This document shows, in pieces, positions 52,577 through 60,384 of a stretch of 64,000 nucleotides of DNA. The notes below the pieces were generated by a model. It was given only the letters and a program-made list of their open reading frames with translations, made no database searches and was not told where the DNA came from. The stretch's first letter is position 1. The number at the start of each line of letters is the position of its first letter. A program made the translations under genes and the position numbers. Source of the DNA: Pseudomonas farris (GTDB taxonomy: Bacteria > Pseudomonadota > Gammaproteobacteria > Pseudomonadales > Pseudomonadaceae). Location: positions 124,001 through 188,000 of the forward strand of contig NZ_JAHSTV010000002.1 of assembly GCF_019145235.1 (NCBI RefSeq). The letters run 5' to 3'.

Positions 52577-53695
52577 ATGGTGAAATTCGGTTCCGCGCTT
52601 CTAGTCTTCAATGAGCCGGACGCTCATTTGCGCAAAGGGTTGTCCGCCGTGGTCCAGATTGGCAACACCCTGTGGGTCGCCAATGATGAATCCTTGACGC
52701 TGGAGCGCTTCACCCTGCGTGAGCGCGCCGGTGCGGCCGAGTTTTTGTTTGACGAACACAAACAGTTCTCGCTGGGATCCCTGTTGGCGCTGCCGGTCAT
52801 TCCGAAGAATGGCCAAGAATTCGTTGAAGCAGACCTGGAAGGCATGAGCTACGACCCCGACACGGGGTATCTCTGGATTGTGGGGTCTCACAGCCTGATA
52901 CGGAAAAAAACCGATAGCACCAAGACCCTGAAGAAAAACGCCGAGCGTCTGGCAACTGTCAGCCGCGATGGCAATCGTTTTCTCCTGGCCCGGATTCCGG
53001 TGGTCGAAGAAAACGGGACGTTCACTTTGGTGAAGAGCACCGCCAGCGATGATCGAGTCGCCGCCCAATTGGCCGGCAATCAACTGGGTAACGAATTGCT
53101 CGATGAACTCAAGGACGATGAGCATGTAGGGGCATTCCTGCACATTCCTGGCAAGGACAACGGGTTCGATACCGAAGGCCTCGAGGTCAACGGCAAGCGT
53201 GTTTTTATCGGGTTGCGAGGGCCAGTGCTGCGGGGCTGGACCATTGTTCTGGAGATCGAACCCGAGGACCATCCCCAGACCGCCCACACGCTGACGCTGA
53301 AAAAAATCGGGCCTGGGGGGCGAAAATATCGAAAGCATTTTCTCCAGTTGGGAGGACTCGGCGTCAGGGACTTATGCATCGAGGGTGACGACATGTTGAT
53401 CCTGGCCGGGCCGACGATGAACCTCGACGGGCCTGTCAGCGTGTTTCGATGGCTCGACGGCGCCAGGCCAACAAAGGAAAGTTTTGTCTTCAGCGAACAA
53501 TTGACGCCAGTCCTGGAGGTTCCTTACGGGCAAGGCGAGGATAAAGGCTGCGATCATGCCGAAGGACTGACCTTTATCAGCACCGCGGGCGTAGAAGAGC
53601 CCTTGCTGCTGGTGGTCTATGACGCGAACGCCAGGTGGCGCAAACAGGGGAGCAATCGCCTGGAGCAAGATGTATTTCGACTTGCGAAAAAGTAA
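52577..53695 (+). CDS. DUF3616-domain protein
   Basis: A 372-residue protein of the DUF3616 family, probably a beta-propeller-like fold. Visible strands include EADLEGMSYDPDTGYLWIVG, IPGKDNGFDTEGLEVNGKRV and DKGCDHAEGLTFI. There is no signal peptide. Function is unknown. Confidence 0.85.
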   Translation: MVKFGSALLVFNEPDAHLRKGLSAVVQIGNTLWVANDESLTLERFTLRERAGAAEFLFDEHKQFSLGSLLALPVIPKNGQEFVEADLEGMSYDPDTGYLWIVGSHSLIRKKTDSTKTLKKNAERLATVSRDGNRFLLARIPVVEENGTFTLVKSTASDDRVAAQLAGNQLGNELLDELKDDEHVGAFLHIPGKDNGFDTEGLEVNGKRVFIGLRGPVLRGWTIVLEIEPEDHPQTAHTLTLKKIGPGGRKYRKHFLQLGGLGVRDLCIEGDDMLILAGPTMNLDGPVSVFRWLDGARPTKESFVFSEQLTPVLEVPYGQGEDKGCDHAEGLTFISTAGVEEPLLLVVYDANARWRKQGSNRLEQDVFRLAKK

Positions 53696-53778
53696 CCGTT
53701 ACCGCGCCCCAATGAATGACGCTCCACGGATTTTCCTATACATTTTCTGGCCGCTCTCCTGCATGGTGAAACCGTTTC

Positions 53779-55281
53779 ATGTCTCTTGCGCTCGAACGTC
53801 TAGTCGCTGGCACGCCAATCCCTTTTGCCGGTAATCGTGTCACTGTCGTCAGCCCCGAACTGGCGGCGCGCTTTCAGCCCGGCGACCATCTGCTGGTGGA
53901 GCAGGTCAGTGGCGAATTGCTGCTGATCCCGGTAGCGGACCAGCAAGCGGCGGCGGTCGCCATCGAACGTGCCGAAGTGGCGTTCGCTGCGATGTCTGGC
54001 GTCTCGGATCAGGCCATTAGCGAGTTCTTCGATCGCTTTGCCCAACGCCTGGAAACGCCTGAATGCTGGGCCTTGATTGCGGCCGCGAACCTGGCCGACA
54101 TCGAGCGAGCCAAGGCGCGCGGGCGTTCCACCACGCGGTTGCTCGCCGATGAACGCATGCGCGGCGACATGATTGCAGGTCTCAGGGCCTGGCGCGATGC
54201 ACCGGCCACCCGCGGCAAGGTTGTGAGTTGCGTCGAGCACGACGGCTGGAAAGTCGAGCAAGTGGTGTCGCCGCTGGGCATCGTCGCATTCGTGTTCGAA
54301 GGCCGGCCGAATGTCTTTGCCGACGCCGCCGGTGTCTTGCGCACCGGTAACACCGCGGTGTTGCGCATTGGCAGCGATGCGCTGGGCACCGCTCAGGCCA
54401 TCGTCACCCATGCATTGAACCCTGCATTGAGCGATGCCGGATTGCCGAGCGGTGCGGTGTCGCTGGTTGAAAGTGTCAATCACGCCGCTGGTTGGGCGAT
54501 GTTCGCCGACCGACGACTGTCATTGGCTGTGGCCCGTGGTTCGGGACGTGCGGTCAGCCAGTTGGGCAGCATCGCGCAACAGGCCGGCACCGCGGTCAGC
54601 TTGCACGGCACCGGCGGCGCATGGCTTATCGCCGACAAGGACGCCGATGCCCAGCGCTTTGCCGCCGTAGTGCGCAACTCGCTGGACCGCAAAGTCTGCA
54701 ACACCCTGAACGTCTGCCTGATCCACCGTGATCGCGCCGCTGAACTGCTGCCGTTGTTTCTCGACGCACTGCAACAGGCCGGCACCGCTCGGGGCCAGGG
54801 CTGCAAGTTGCATATCGTCAAGGGTAGCGAGCAGCATTTGCCAACCGATTGGCAGACCGCGAGCGTCGAGGTGTACCGCGCCGAAGGCTATCAGACCGAA
54901 GCGTTGGCCGAACCGCTGCCCGAGGATCAGTTGGGTCGCGAGTGGGAATGGGAAGAAACCCCGGAAGTCAGCCTGAAGATCGTCGACGACCTGGATCAGG
55001 CCATCGCTCTGTTCAACCGCTACAGCCCGCAATTCACTGTGTCGCTGATCAGTGAAGATGCCCCGGCGCAGGAGCGTTTCTACAACGCGGTCAACGCGCC
55101 TTTTGTTGGCAATGGGATTACCCGCTGGGTCGACGGTCAGTACGCGCTGAACAAGCCAGAGCTGGGGCTTTCGAACTGGGAGAGTGGGCGCTTGTTTGCA
55201 CGCAGCGCGATTCTCTCGGGGGATGGCGTGTTTACCATCCGTAGCCGCATGACGCAGACGGATTTGTCGGTCAAACGCTGA
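53779..55281 (+). CDS. ProA-like aldehyde dehydrogenase with N-terminal extension
   Basis: A 500-residue enzyme of the aldehyde dehydrogenase superfamily closest in style to glutamate-5-semialdehyde dehydrogenase (ProA). Signs are VVSPLGIVAFVFEGRPNVFA, LRTGNTAVLRIGSDAL, the catalytic Cys in DRKVCNTLNVC, and the late region NAPFVGNGITRWVDGQYALN with YALNKPELGLSNWESGRLFA. An extra N-terminal block of about 60 residues (IPFAGNRVTVVSPELAARFQ, then GDHLLVEQVSGELLLIP) precedes the core; it is not part of normal ProA. Probably a paralogue with another role or substrate. Confidence 0.88.
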   Translation: MSLALERLVAGTPIPFAGNRVTVVSPELAARFQPGDHLLVEQVSGELLLIPVADQQAAAVAIERAEVAFAAMSGVSDQAISEFFDRFAQRLETPECWALIAAANLADIERAKARGRSTTRLLADERMRGDMIAGLRAWRDAPATRGKVVSCVEHDGWKVEQVVSPLGIVAFVFEGRPNVFADAAGVLRTGNTAVLRIGSDALGTAQAIVTHALNPALSDAGLPSGAVSLVESVNHAAGWAMFADRRLSLAVARGSGRAVSQLGSIAQQAGTAVSLHGTGGAWLIADKDADAQRFAAVVRNSLDRKVCNTLNVCLIHRDRAAELLPLFLDALQQAGTARGQGCKLHIVKGSEQHLPTDWQTASVEVYRAEGYQTEALAEPLPEDQLGREWEWEETPEVSLKIVDDLDQAIALFNRYSPQFTVSLISEDAPAQERFYNAVNAPFVGNGITRWVDGQYALNKPELGLSNWESGRLFARSAILSGDGVFTIRSRMTQTDLSVKR

Positions 55282-55308
55282 AACAACACTCCAGAACAGC
55301 CGCGCAAA

Positions 55309-55402
55309 CCTGTGGGAGCGGGCTTGCTCGCGAAAGCGGTGTGTCAGGCGACATCAATGTTGACTGTGCCGCCGTCTTCGCGAGCAAGCCCGCTCCCACA
55401 GG
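55309..55402. repeat. REP inverted pair
   Basis: CCTGTGGGAGCGGGCTTGCT and its complement form the arms. It lies between the ProA-like gene and the BON gene. Confidence 0.92.
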
Positions 55403-55538
55403 ATATTCGTCGCTCTTATATCTTACCGGCATCAGGGACAGCCCCCGCCCGCAGGCAACGGCCGCACTATACTTAATGTGTGTCCGTGTCTGCGGTGGGG
55501 CGGGCGGCGCATCTGATTACGTCAGGGAGAGTTGCGTC

Positions 55539-55889
55539 ATGAAACTTCATTCCTTTCAACATTACTCTCATGATCTGGAAGCGGTCGTTCACGACGCGTG
55601 GATTACCACCAGAGTGAAGTCGGCCCTGGCATTGGCCGACTCAACCCTTGGCCTGCATGTCCATGTCAAAACCCATGCGGGCAGGGTGGCATTGAGCGGC
55701 CGCGTCAACACTCACAGGCAGTGTGAGCAGGCTGTTGCTCTGGCCCGTTCGGTTCAGGGTGTCGTCGACATCGATGCCAGCGAATTGCTCACTCACGTGT
55801 TCACGCCGGGCAGTTTTCCAGAAGCGCCCAATGCTGAAGACACGCCTGAACGTCGGCCACCATCGTCAGCAAAGACGGACGACAAATGA
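55539..55889 (+). CDS. BON-domain protein
   Basis: A 116-residue protein with one BON domain (about 20-85: DAWITTRVKSALALADSTLG, VHVKTHAGRVALSGRV, QAVALARSVQGVVDI). BON domains bind phospholipids and occur in envelope proteins such as OsmY. No clear signal peptide is seen, so the location is uncertain. The tail after VFTPGSF is Pro- and Lys-rich. The start at 55539 has AGGGAGA upstream; the longer frame begins inside the REP pair. Confidence 0.88.
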   Translation: MKLHSFQHYSHDLEAVVHDAWITTRVKSALALADSTLGLHVHVKTHAGRVALSGRVNTHRQCEQAVALARSVQGVVDIDASELLTHVFTPGSFPEAPNAEDTPERRPPSSAKTDDK

Positions 55890-55968
55890 CAAGGATGATC
55901 TTGTGAGTATCACATTCCCGGTCGGGAACCGAGGACGGGTGTAGTCGCGCGCGTGCTCACTTTGTAAC

Positions 55969-55990
55969 GCTGCGCCAAGCCTGGCGCAGC
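55969..55990. terminator. hairpin between convergent BON and cynT genes
   Basis: GCTGCGCCA and TGGCGCAGC form a perfect 9-base stem around a 4-base loop. It lies between two gene ends facing each other, but no T run follows on either strand. Confidence 0.55.
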
Positions 55991-56007
55991 TCGAGCGGGT
56001 GAAGCCT

Positions 56008-56667
56008 TCAGGCGGCTTCGACCGCTTGACCATACACCGCACAGGTGTCCGGGTGCTCGGCCAGCGACACGAAGTTGCGACGGCTGGCATCCAGAGCATC
56101 GACCGAACCGGTCTCGATGTCATAAACCCAACCATGCAGATTCAGCAGACCTTTTTCCTGGGCCAGACGCACGCTCGGGTGAGTCTGGATATTCGCCAGT
56201 TGGGCGATGACATTTTCCCGGACCATCGAACTCACCTTGGCTGCGTCGCTGGCGTGAGGGCGGGAATCGTTGATCACCTTGGCCGACTCGGCGTGTTGCA
56301 ACCAGCCGCTGACGGCGGGCAGGTGATCCATGCATTTGCACTGGGCGATGGCGGTCATGGCACCACAATCCGAATGCCCGCAGATCACGATGTCGGTCAC
56401 GCCCAATACCGCGACCGCATATTCGACCGTGGCCGACACGCCGCCGGGATGCGGACTGTAAGACGGCACGATATTGCCGGCATTGCGCACCACAAACAGT
56501 TCGCCGGGCTCTTGCTGGGTCAGCAGTTCCGGCACCACACGACTGTCGGAACAGGTGATGAACAAAGTGCCGGGATGCTGGGTGGTGGCCAGGTGTTTGA
56601 ACAGGTCGGTACGTTGCACAAAGGCTTCGTTCTGGAACTTCAATAAGCCTTCGATGAGCGCTTTCAT
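56008..56667 (-). CDS. cynT: beta-class carbonic anhydrase
   Basis: A 219-residue zinc enzyme of the beta carbonic anhydrase class. The metal and active residues are Cys39, Asp41 and Arg43 (CSDSRVV) and His98 and Cys101 (CGHSDCGAM). It converts bicarbonate and CO2. It follows cynS on the same strand, where its role would be to keep bicarbonate, a substrate of cyanase, from being lost as CO2. Start 56667 has AAGGAAG before it. A REP pair separates it from cynS, which may uncouple their expression. Confidence 0.95.
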   Translation of the reverse strand: MKALIEGLLKFQNEAFVQRTDLFKHLATTQHPGTLFITCSDSRVVPELLTQQEPGELFVVRNAGNIVPSYSPHPGGVSATVEYAVAVLGVTDIVICGHSDCGAMTAIAQCKCMDHLPAVSGWLQHAESAKVINDSRPHASDAAKVSSMVRENVIAQLANIQTHPSVRLAQEKGLLNLHGWVYDIETGSVDALDASRRNFVSLAEHPDTCAVYGQAVEAA

Positions 56668-56710
56668 AGCGGACTTCCTTGCAATGAATGAGGGGGCAGT
56701 TAAGTGCAGA

Positions 56711-56806
56711 ACCTGTGGGAGCGGGCTTGCTCGCGAAGACGGAGGCACAGTCAACATTGATGTCGCCTGACACACCGCTTTCGCGAGCAAGCCCGCTCCC
56801 ACAGGT
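56711..56806. repeat. REP inverted pair between cynS and cynT
   Basis: ACCTGTGGGAGCGGGCTTGC and its complement form the arms. It fills much of the gap between the two cyanate genes and could protect the cynS mRNA or lower read-through. Confidence 0.92.
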
Positions 56807-56847
56807 GGGCAGTGTTCAAATTCTTAACTGACTGGCATTAGTCGATT

Positions 56848-57315
56848 TCAGAACGGACGCAGCGGCAGGAACTTCCCGTCCAGGGTAATCACTGCGCGGG
56901 AACCACCTTCCGGGTCTTCAACTTTCTTCATGTCCAGCTTGAAGTTGATCGCGCTGATGATGCCGTCGCCGAATTGCTCGTGAACCAGGGCTTTGAGCGT
57001 GGTGCCGTAGATCTGGATCATTTCGTAGAAGCGGTAGATGGTCGGATCGGTCGGGACACCCGCGAGGCTGCCGCGCAACGGAATGATCTGCAGGCGGGCC
57101 ACGGCGTCGACGTCCAGTTCGAGTTTCTCGCCAATCACCTTGGCGGCGTCTTCCGGCAGCGGATGCTGGCCGAGCAGGGCGGCGGTGACGTAGGCCAAAC
57201 CCAGGCCGGTGCCGTCAGTCAAATCCTGCCAGGACAGATTCTTGCGTGCCTTGGCATCGAGGATCGAAGTGGTCAGGGCCAGACTCGGGTCCTGGTAAGC
57301 GTGGGACTGTTGCAT
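56848..57315 (-). CDS. cynS: cyanase
   Basis: A 155-residue cyanate hydratase that turns cyanate and bicarbonate into ammonia and CO2. The active residues Arg95, Glu98 ([10 protein letters not shown]) and Ser121 (IISAINFKL) are in place, as is the usual N-terminal helix-turn-helix-like part ([20 protein letters not shown]). AGGAGT lies before start 57315; the frame up to 57435 has no ribosome site. Divergent from cynR. Confidence 0.97.
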   Translation of the reverse strand: MQQSHAYQDPSLALTTSILDAKARKNLSWQDLTDGTGLGLAYVTAALLGQHPLPEDAAKVIGEKLELDVDAVARLQIIPLRGSLAGVPTDPTIYRFYEMIQIYGTTLKALVHEQFGDGIISAINFKLDMKKVEDPEGGSRAVITLDGKFLPLRPF

Positions 57316-57365
57316 GGTGTGACTCCTATCGGTTGTGGCTGGAAAGTGGAGCCATCTTCGGTCGA

Positions 57366-57406
57366 TTGATTCATAGCGTCCAAGACCGATATACAATGCT
57401 TCGCAT
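57366..57406 (+). promoter_or_regulatory. cynR promoter and putative CynR site
   Basis: TTGATT (57366-57371), an 18-base spacer and TATACA (57390-57395) form the promoter of the LysR gene. The symmetric ATGCTTCGCAT (57396-57406) overlaps the start region and fits the T-N11-A idea of LysR-type sites in the cynS-cynR gap. Confidence 0.5.
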
Positions 57407-57433
57407 AAGCCCTGCCTATAGATGGTGTGCCCC

Positions 57434-58339
57434 ATGCTGCTCCGACATTTGCGCTATTTGCTGGCGGTCGCCGACCACGGCGGCTTCACCCGCGCCGCCG
57501 AGGCGTTGCACGTCTCCCAACCGACGCTGTCCCAGCAGATCCGGCAACTGGAGGAAACGTTGGGCGTGAGCTTGTTCGACCGCACCTCGCGCACGGTCAA
57601 GCCGACCGATGCAGGGCTGGCCTATATCGAAAGTGCCCGTCGGGTACTGGTGGAACTTGAAGCAGGGAAACGCGCACTGCATGACGTGAAGGACTTGTCT
57701 CGGGGCTCCTTGCGACTGGCCATGACGCCAACGTTCATGGCGTATCTGGTGGGGCCGTTGGTGCGCGACTACGTGGCGAAGTTTCCGAACATCCATCTGC
57801 AGATTTTCGAGTTATCGATGGATGACATCGAGGCCGGGTTGCTCGATGACTCGCTGGACATCGCCATCGCCTTTACCCCGGTGAGAAGCCCCGATATCGA
57901 GTGCGTGCCCGCGTTTGTCGAAACGTTGGGCGTGATGGTCGGGCGCAGTCATCCGTTGTATGAGCGCCAGAACCCGCTATCGCCAAAGGAGGTGGCGCAG
58001 CTGGAGTTCGCGTTGCTGACGCCGGACTTCATCACCCGATCCTCTATCGACGGGTATTTTCGGCAACAGAACATTACGCCCAAAGTGGCAATCGAGGTGA
58101 ACTCGGTGAGTACGCTGCTGGAAGTCATTCGTCACGCGCCGATGGCCACCATCCTCCCGGAACCCATCGCCACTGCGGAACGGGCATTGCGCAAAATTCC
58201 GCTGCTGGGGGAGGCGCCCAACCGAGGGGCCGCGCTGCTTCGGCGCAAAAATAACTATCACAGTGCGGCGTCGGAGGCCTTTATGGACCTGGTGTTGGGC
58301 ACGGCTGCGGTCGCGTCGGCGAAGTCAGTCATCCACTGA
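57434..58339 (+). CDS. cynR: LysR-family regulator CynR
   Basis: A 301-residue LysR-type regulator with [20 protein letters not shown] and [20 protein letters not shown] in the DNA-binding part. It is divergent from cynS, the position and style of CynR, the cyanate-responsive activator of the cyn genes in E. coli. The start at 57434 leaves out four codons that carry no ribosome site. Confidence 0.92.
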   Translation: MLLRHLRYLLAVADHGGFTRAAEALHVSQPTLSQQIRQLEETLGVSLFDRTSRTVKPTDAGLAYIESARRVLVELEAGKRALHDVKDLSRGSLRLAMTPTFMAYLVGPLVRDYVAKFPNIHLQIFELSMDDIEAGLLDDSLDIAIAFTPVRSPDIECVPAFVETLGVMVGRSHPLYERQNPLSPKEVAQLEFALLTPDFITRSSIDGYFRQQNITPKVAIEVNSVSTLLEVIRHAPMATILPEPIATAERALRKIPLLGEAPNRGAALLRRKNNYHSAASEAFMDLVLGTAAVASAKSVIH

Positions 58340-58624
58340 TTGGCACAGCCCATTGGGAGCCTTGCCGGTGGAGGACACGGTCACCGAATCGTCATCGGCG
58401 AGGATGATCGAGATCGTGATGCCCGAACCCCTGGCTTCGAAGCGGCGATCGTCGATGGCTTTGGTTACCGCCTCTTTACTGTTGATCAATACCGGGCCGT
58501 CCTGATCCGCATGGACAACGACTTTACCGGGGCAGTCCACATCGAATGAGGGAATGCCAGGGAGGGTGTTCGCATGGGCAACATTCGCCATCGCGAACAC
58601 TATGAATATCAGGATTTTGTTCAT
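58325..58624 (-). CDS. small secreted protein of unknown function
   Basis: A 99-residue protein with a clear signal peptide (MNKILIFIVFAMANVAHA). The mature part has strands (CPGKVVVHADQDGPVLINSK, ITISIILADDDSVTVSS) and two cysteines (near residues 31 and 94) that may pair in the periplasm. No family recognised. It overlaps the end of the cynR gene by 15 bases on the opposite strand. Confidence 0.75.
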   Translation of the reverse strand: MNKILIFIVFAMANVAHANTLPGIPSFDVDCPGKVVVHADQDGPVLINSKEAVTKAIDDRRFEARGSGITISIILADDDSVTVSSTGKAPNGLCQSVDD

Positions 58625-58694
58625 CGCAAGCCTCCAGAGATCCAGCAGGGCATACGGTTAACCATAGCTTTGTTTGGTGCGCACGAGACAAACG

Positions 58695-58732
58695 AAAAGG
58701 CCCCGCTCGATATTCCGAGCGGGGCCTTCTTT
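58695..58732 (-). terminator. bidirectional intrinsic terminator
   Basis: AAAAGGCCCCGCTCG and CGAGCGGGGCCTTCTTT form a long GC stem with a short loop. It lies 19 bases after the stop of the conserved small gene on the minus strand, and could also end plus-strand transcripts. Confidence 0.85.
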
Positions 58733-58750
58733 CATTACAGAGAGGGGATA

Positions 58751-59080
58751 TCAATACAACCGATCAATCACCCGAACTTCGTTCTGGTTCTGCATCGATG
58801 CCCACGCCTGTTTCAGCGTTTGCAGCACATTACCGATGAAGTCCTTGTCGGCCGCGGCTTTTTTGCCGACATAACCCTGGCCGCGACGGTACATCTTCAG
58901 TCGGGCGAGCAGGTTCTGGTTGCTCTGGTCGAACGCTTCTTCGTGGGCATGGGGCGACAGGCAGTCGATATGTACCTGGCCCGATTTGCTGATCCACAGA
59001 ATATGGCTGTCCTGGCTGTCTTTTTGCGCAGCGAACAAACGAGCCAGTTCATCGATAGTAGGTTGATTGTTCAGATTCAT
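58751..59080 (-). CDS. conserved small protein of unknown function
   Basis: A 109-residue protein: NLNNQPTIDELARLFAAQKD, LWISKSGQVHIDCLSPHAHE, LLARLKMYRRGQGYVGKKAA, then FIGNVLQTLKQAW and EVRVIDRLY at the end. It is soluble and has no signal peptide. It resembles small hypothetical proteins common in Pseudomonas; no domain is known to me. AAGGGG lies before start 59080; the long frame above it has no ribosome site. Confidence 0.82.
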   Translation of the reverse strand: MNLNNQPTIDELARLFAAQKDSQDSHILWISKSGQVHIDCLSPHAHEEAFDQSNQNLLARLKMYRRGQGYVGKKAAADKDFIGNVLQTLKQAWASMQNQNEVRVIDRLY

Positions 59081-59650
59081 TGTAAGCCCCTTGACCATTT
59101 GGTGATCTTTCAAAGTTGATTCGCTAATACAAGTAGCCCATCGGTTAGTTGATCCCTGGCACCGAAACCAGGACGTCAGCGGTCGGCCGTCAATACGACG
59201 GGGTCCCGCGTCTGTTGCATGTAGTCGTGTTGAATAACTGCTACGCAATAGCGTCACAACGAAGAGAAGCAGCGAAAACCTGGAGGCCACTGCCGACATT
59301 TTCAGGGTCGGCCACAAGCTTCATGAGGATTGATCGCCAGCGCTTCTCGTCCTTGTACTGGACGTTCAGGCCAGGTCAGCTTCTTCAATCTGCCTTGTGG
59401 GCAGCGTGTATCCGGGAAAAACAGCTCGGCGGTCAGACGAGCTTGCTCAAACGTGTTACCTGCACTCCCGATCGGGGAGATGTCTGCATCATGCAAGGGC
59501 AAATCGGAGGCGTCAACGGTTTTGTAGTGATTATTTTTGCTCACTACATATTGTCGGACAAAGTGGTTTTGGAATTAGAACGTCAGGTGTGGCTAGCGAT
59601 TGGAGGCTGTGATGTCACAGAATCGCCAAGATCGCAGCCTTCGGCAACTC
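59081..59650. other. 570-base gap with one weak frame
   Basis: No supported gene is seen. The minus-strand frame 59302-59544 (GTG start, SKNNHYKTVDASDLPLHDAD and onward) has a protein-like middle (NTFEQARLTAELFFPDT) but no good ribosome site and no known domain. The right end carries an inverted repeat (59628-59692). Confidence 0.45.
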
Positions 59651-59692
59651 CTACAGGGCCGGGGTAGGAACTGCCGAAGGCTGCGATCTTTT
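59628..59692. repeat. inverted repeat overlapping GNAT gene end
   Basis: AAGATCGCAGCCTTCGGCA on the left and TGCCGAAGGCTGCGATCTTT on the right form a 19-base stem, with a loop of about 26 bases. The arm sequence is another repeat common in Pseudomonas genomes. It overlaps the final codons of the GNAT gene and is followed by a T run on the plus strand. Confidence 0.8.
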
Positions 59693-60190
59693 AAAGCGGT
59701 AAATGGTGCACGGATAACCGTCGATCGGCAGATGATGCAGGGTGAACTCACCGTCCGTGAGATCAGGTATCACCTTGGCCCAGAACAGCCTTGCAGGCTG
59801 GTTGGCCTCGATGTGGAAAATCTGCCATTGACCGGGGAACCGGTTCAAGAGGGCAGAGACGACAAATCTCGCGACGCCTTGGCCACGAAAGCGTCGACTG
59901 ACAAAAAAGTAGCCGATGTTGTGCTTCGCGCCGACGATATGGGTTTCGTTATCCACGGTCACAAAACCAGCAAGTTCGTCGTCAACCTTGATCAGAAACG
60001 GTCTGGTTGCGGGATTGCGCCAATAATCAAGCCTGGGCTGGATGTTGAAGAAGCCATGTTCCCCGAGTTTCAGCGGCAGCCATTCGCTGAAGTCATACAC
60101 GTAGAACTGCATCAGGTTTTCGATGGTTTCCAGTTCGTCGCGCTGAGCGGCGTGCAATTCTATTGAGGGCTGGCTTCTGATTGTCGTCAT
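59651..60190 (-). CDS. GNAT-family acetyltransferase
   Basis: A 179-residue GNAT-type enzyme. The core has FLIKVDDELAGFVTVDNE, the acetyl-CoA loop YFFVSRRFRGQGVARFVVSA, and the final strand PCTIYRF. It transfers an acetyl group to an amine of unknown identity. The last about 11 residues after YRFKR are encoded by an inverted repeat, so the natural end may have been changed by the repeat. AAAGGT precedes the start. Confidence 0.9.
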   Translation of the reverse strand: MTTIRSQPSIELHAAQRDELETIENLMQFYVYDFSEWLPLKLGEHGFFNIQPRLDYWRNPATRPFLIKVDDELAGFVTVDNETHIVGAKHNIGYFFVSRRFRGQGVARFVVSALLNRFPGQWQIFHIEANQPARLFWAKVIPDLTDGEFTLHHLPIDGYPCTIYRFKRSQPSAVPTPAL

Positions 60191-60234
60191 GGTCGTACCT
60201 TTCAGAAAGCAGGGCTGATGCCTGACGCTGAACC

Positions 60235-60324
60235 TGTGGGAGCGGGCTTGCTCGCGAAGAGGGTGTGTCAGTTAACATTGATGTCGCCTGACACACCGCT
60301 TTCGCGAGCAAGCCCGCTCCCACA
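60235..60324. repeat. REP inverted pair
   Basis: Arms TGTGGGAGCGGGCTTGCTCG and complement. It lies between the topB end and the GNAT start on the minus strand. Confidence 0.92.
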
Positions 60325-60384
60325 TGGATTGCATGTTGCCGGACATGAAGAACACTAGACCATTTCGATTCGTTGCAAGTGCTC

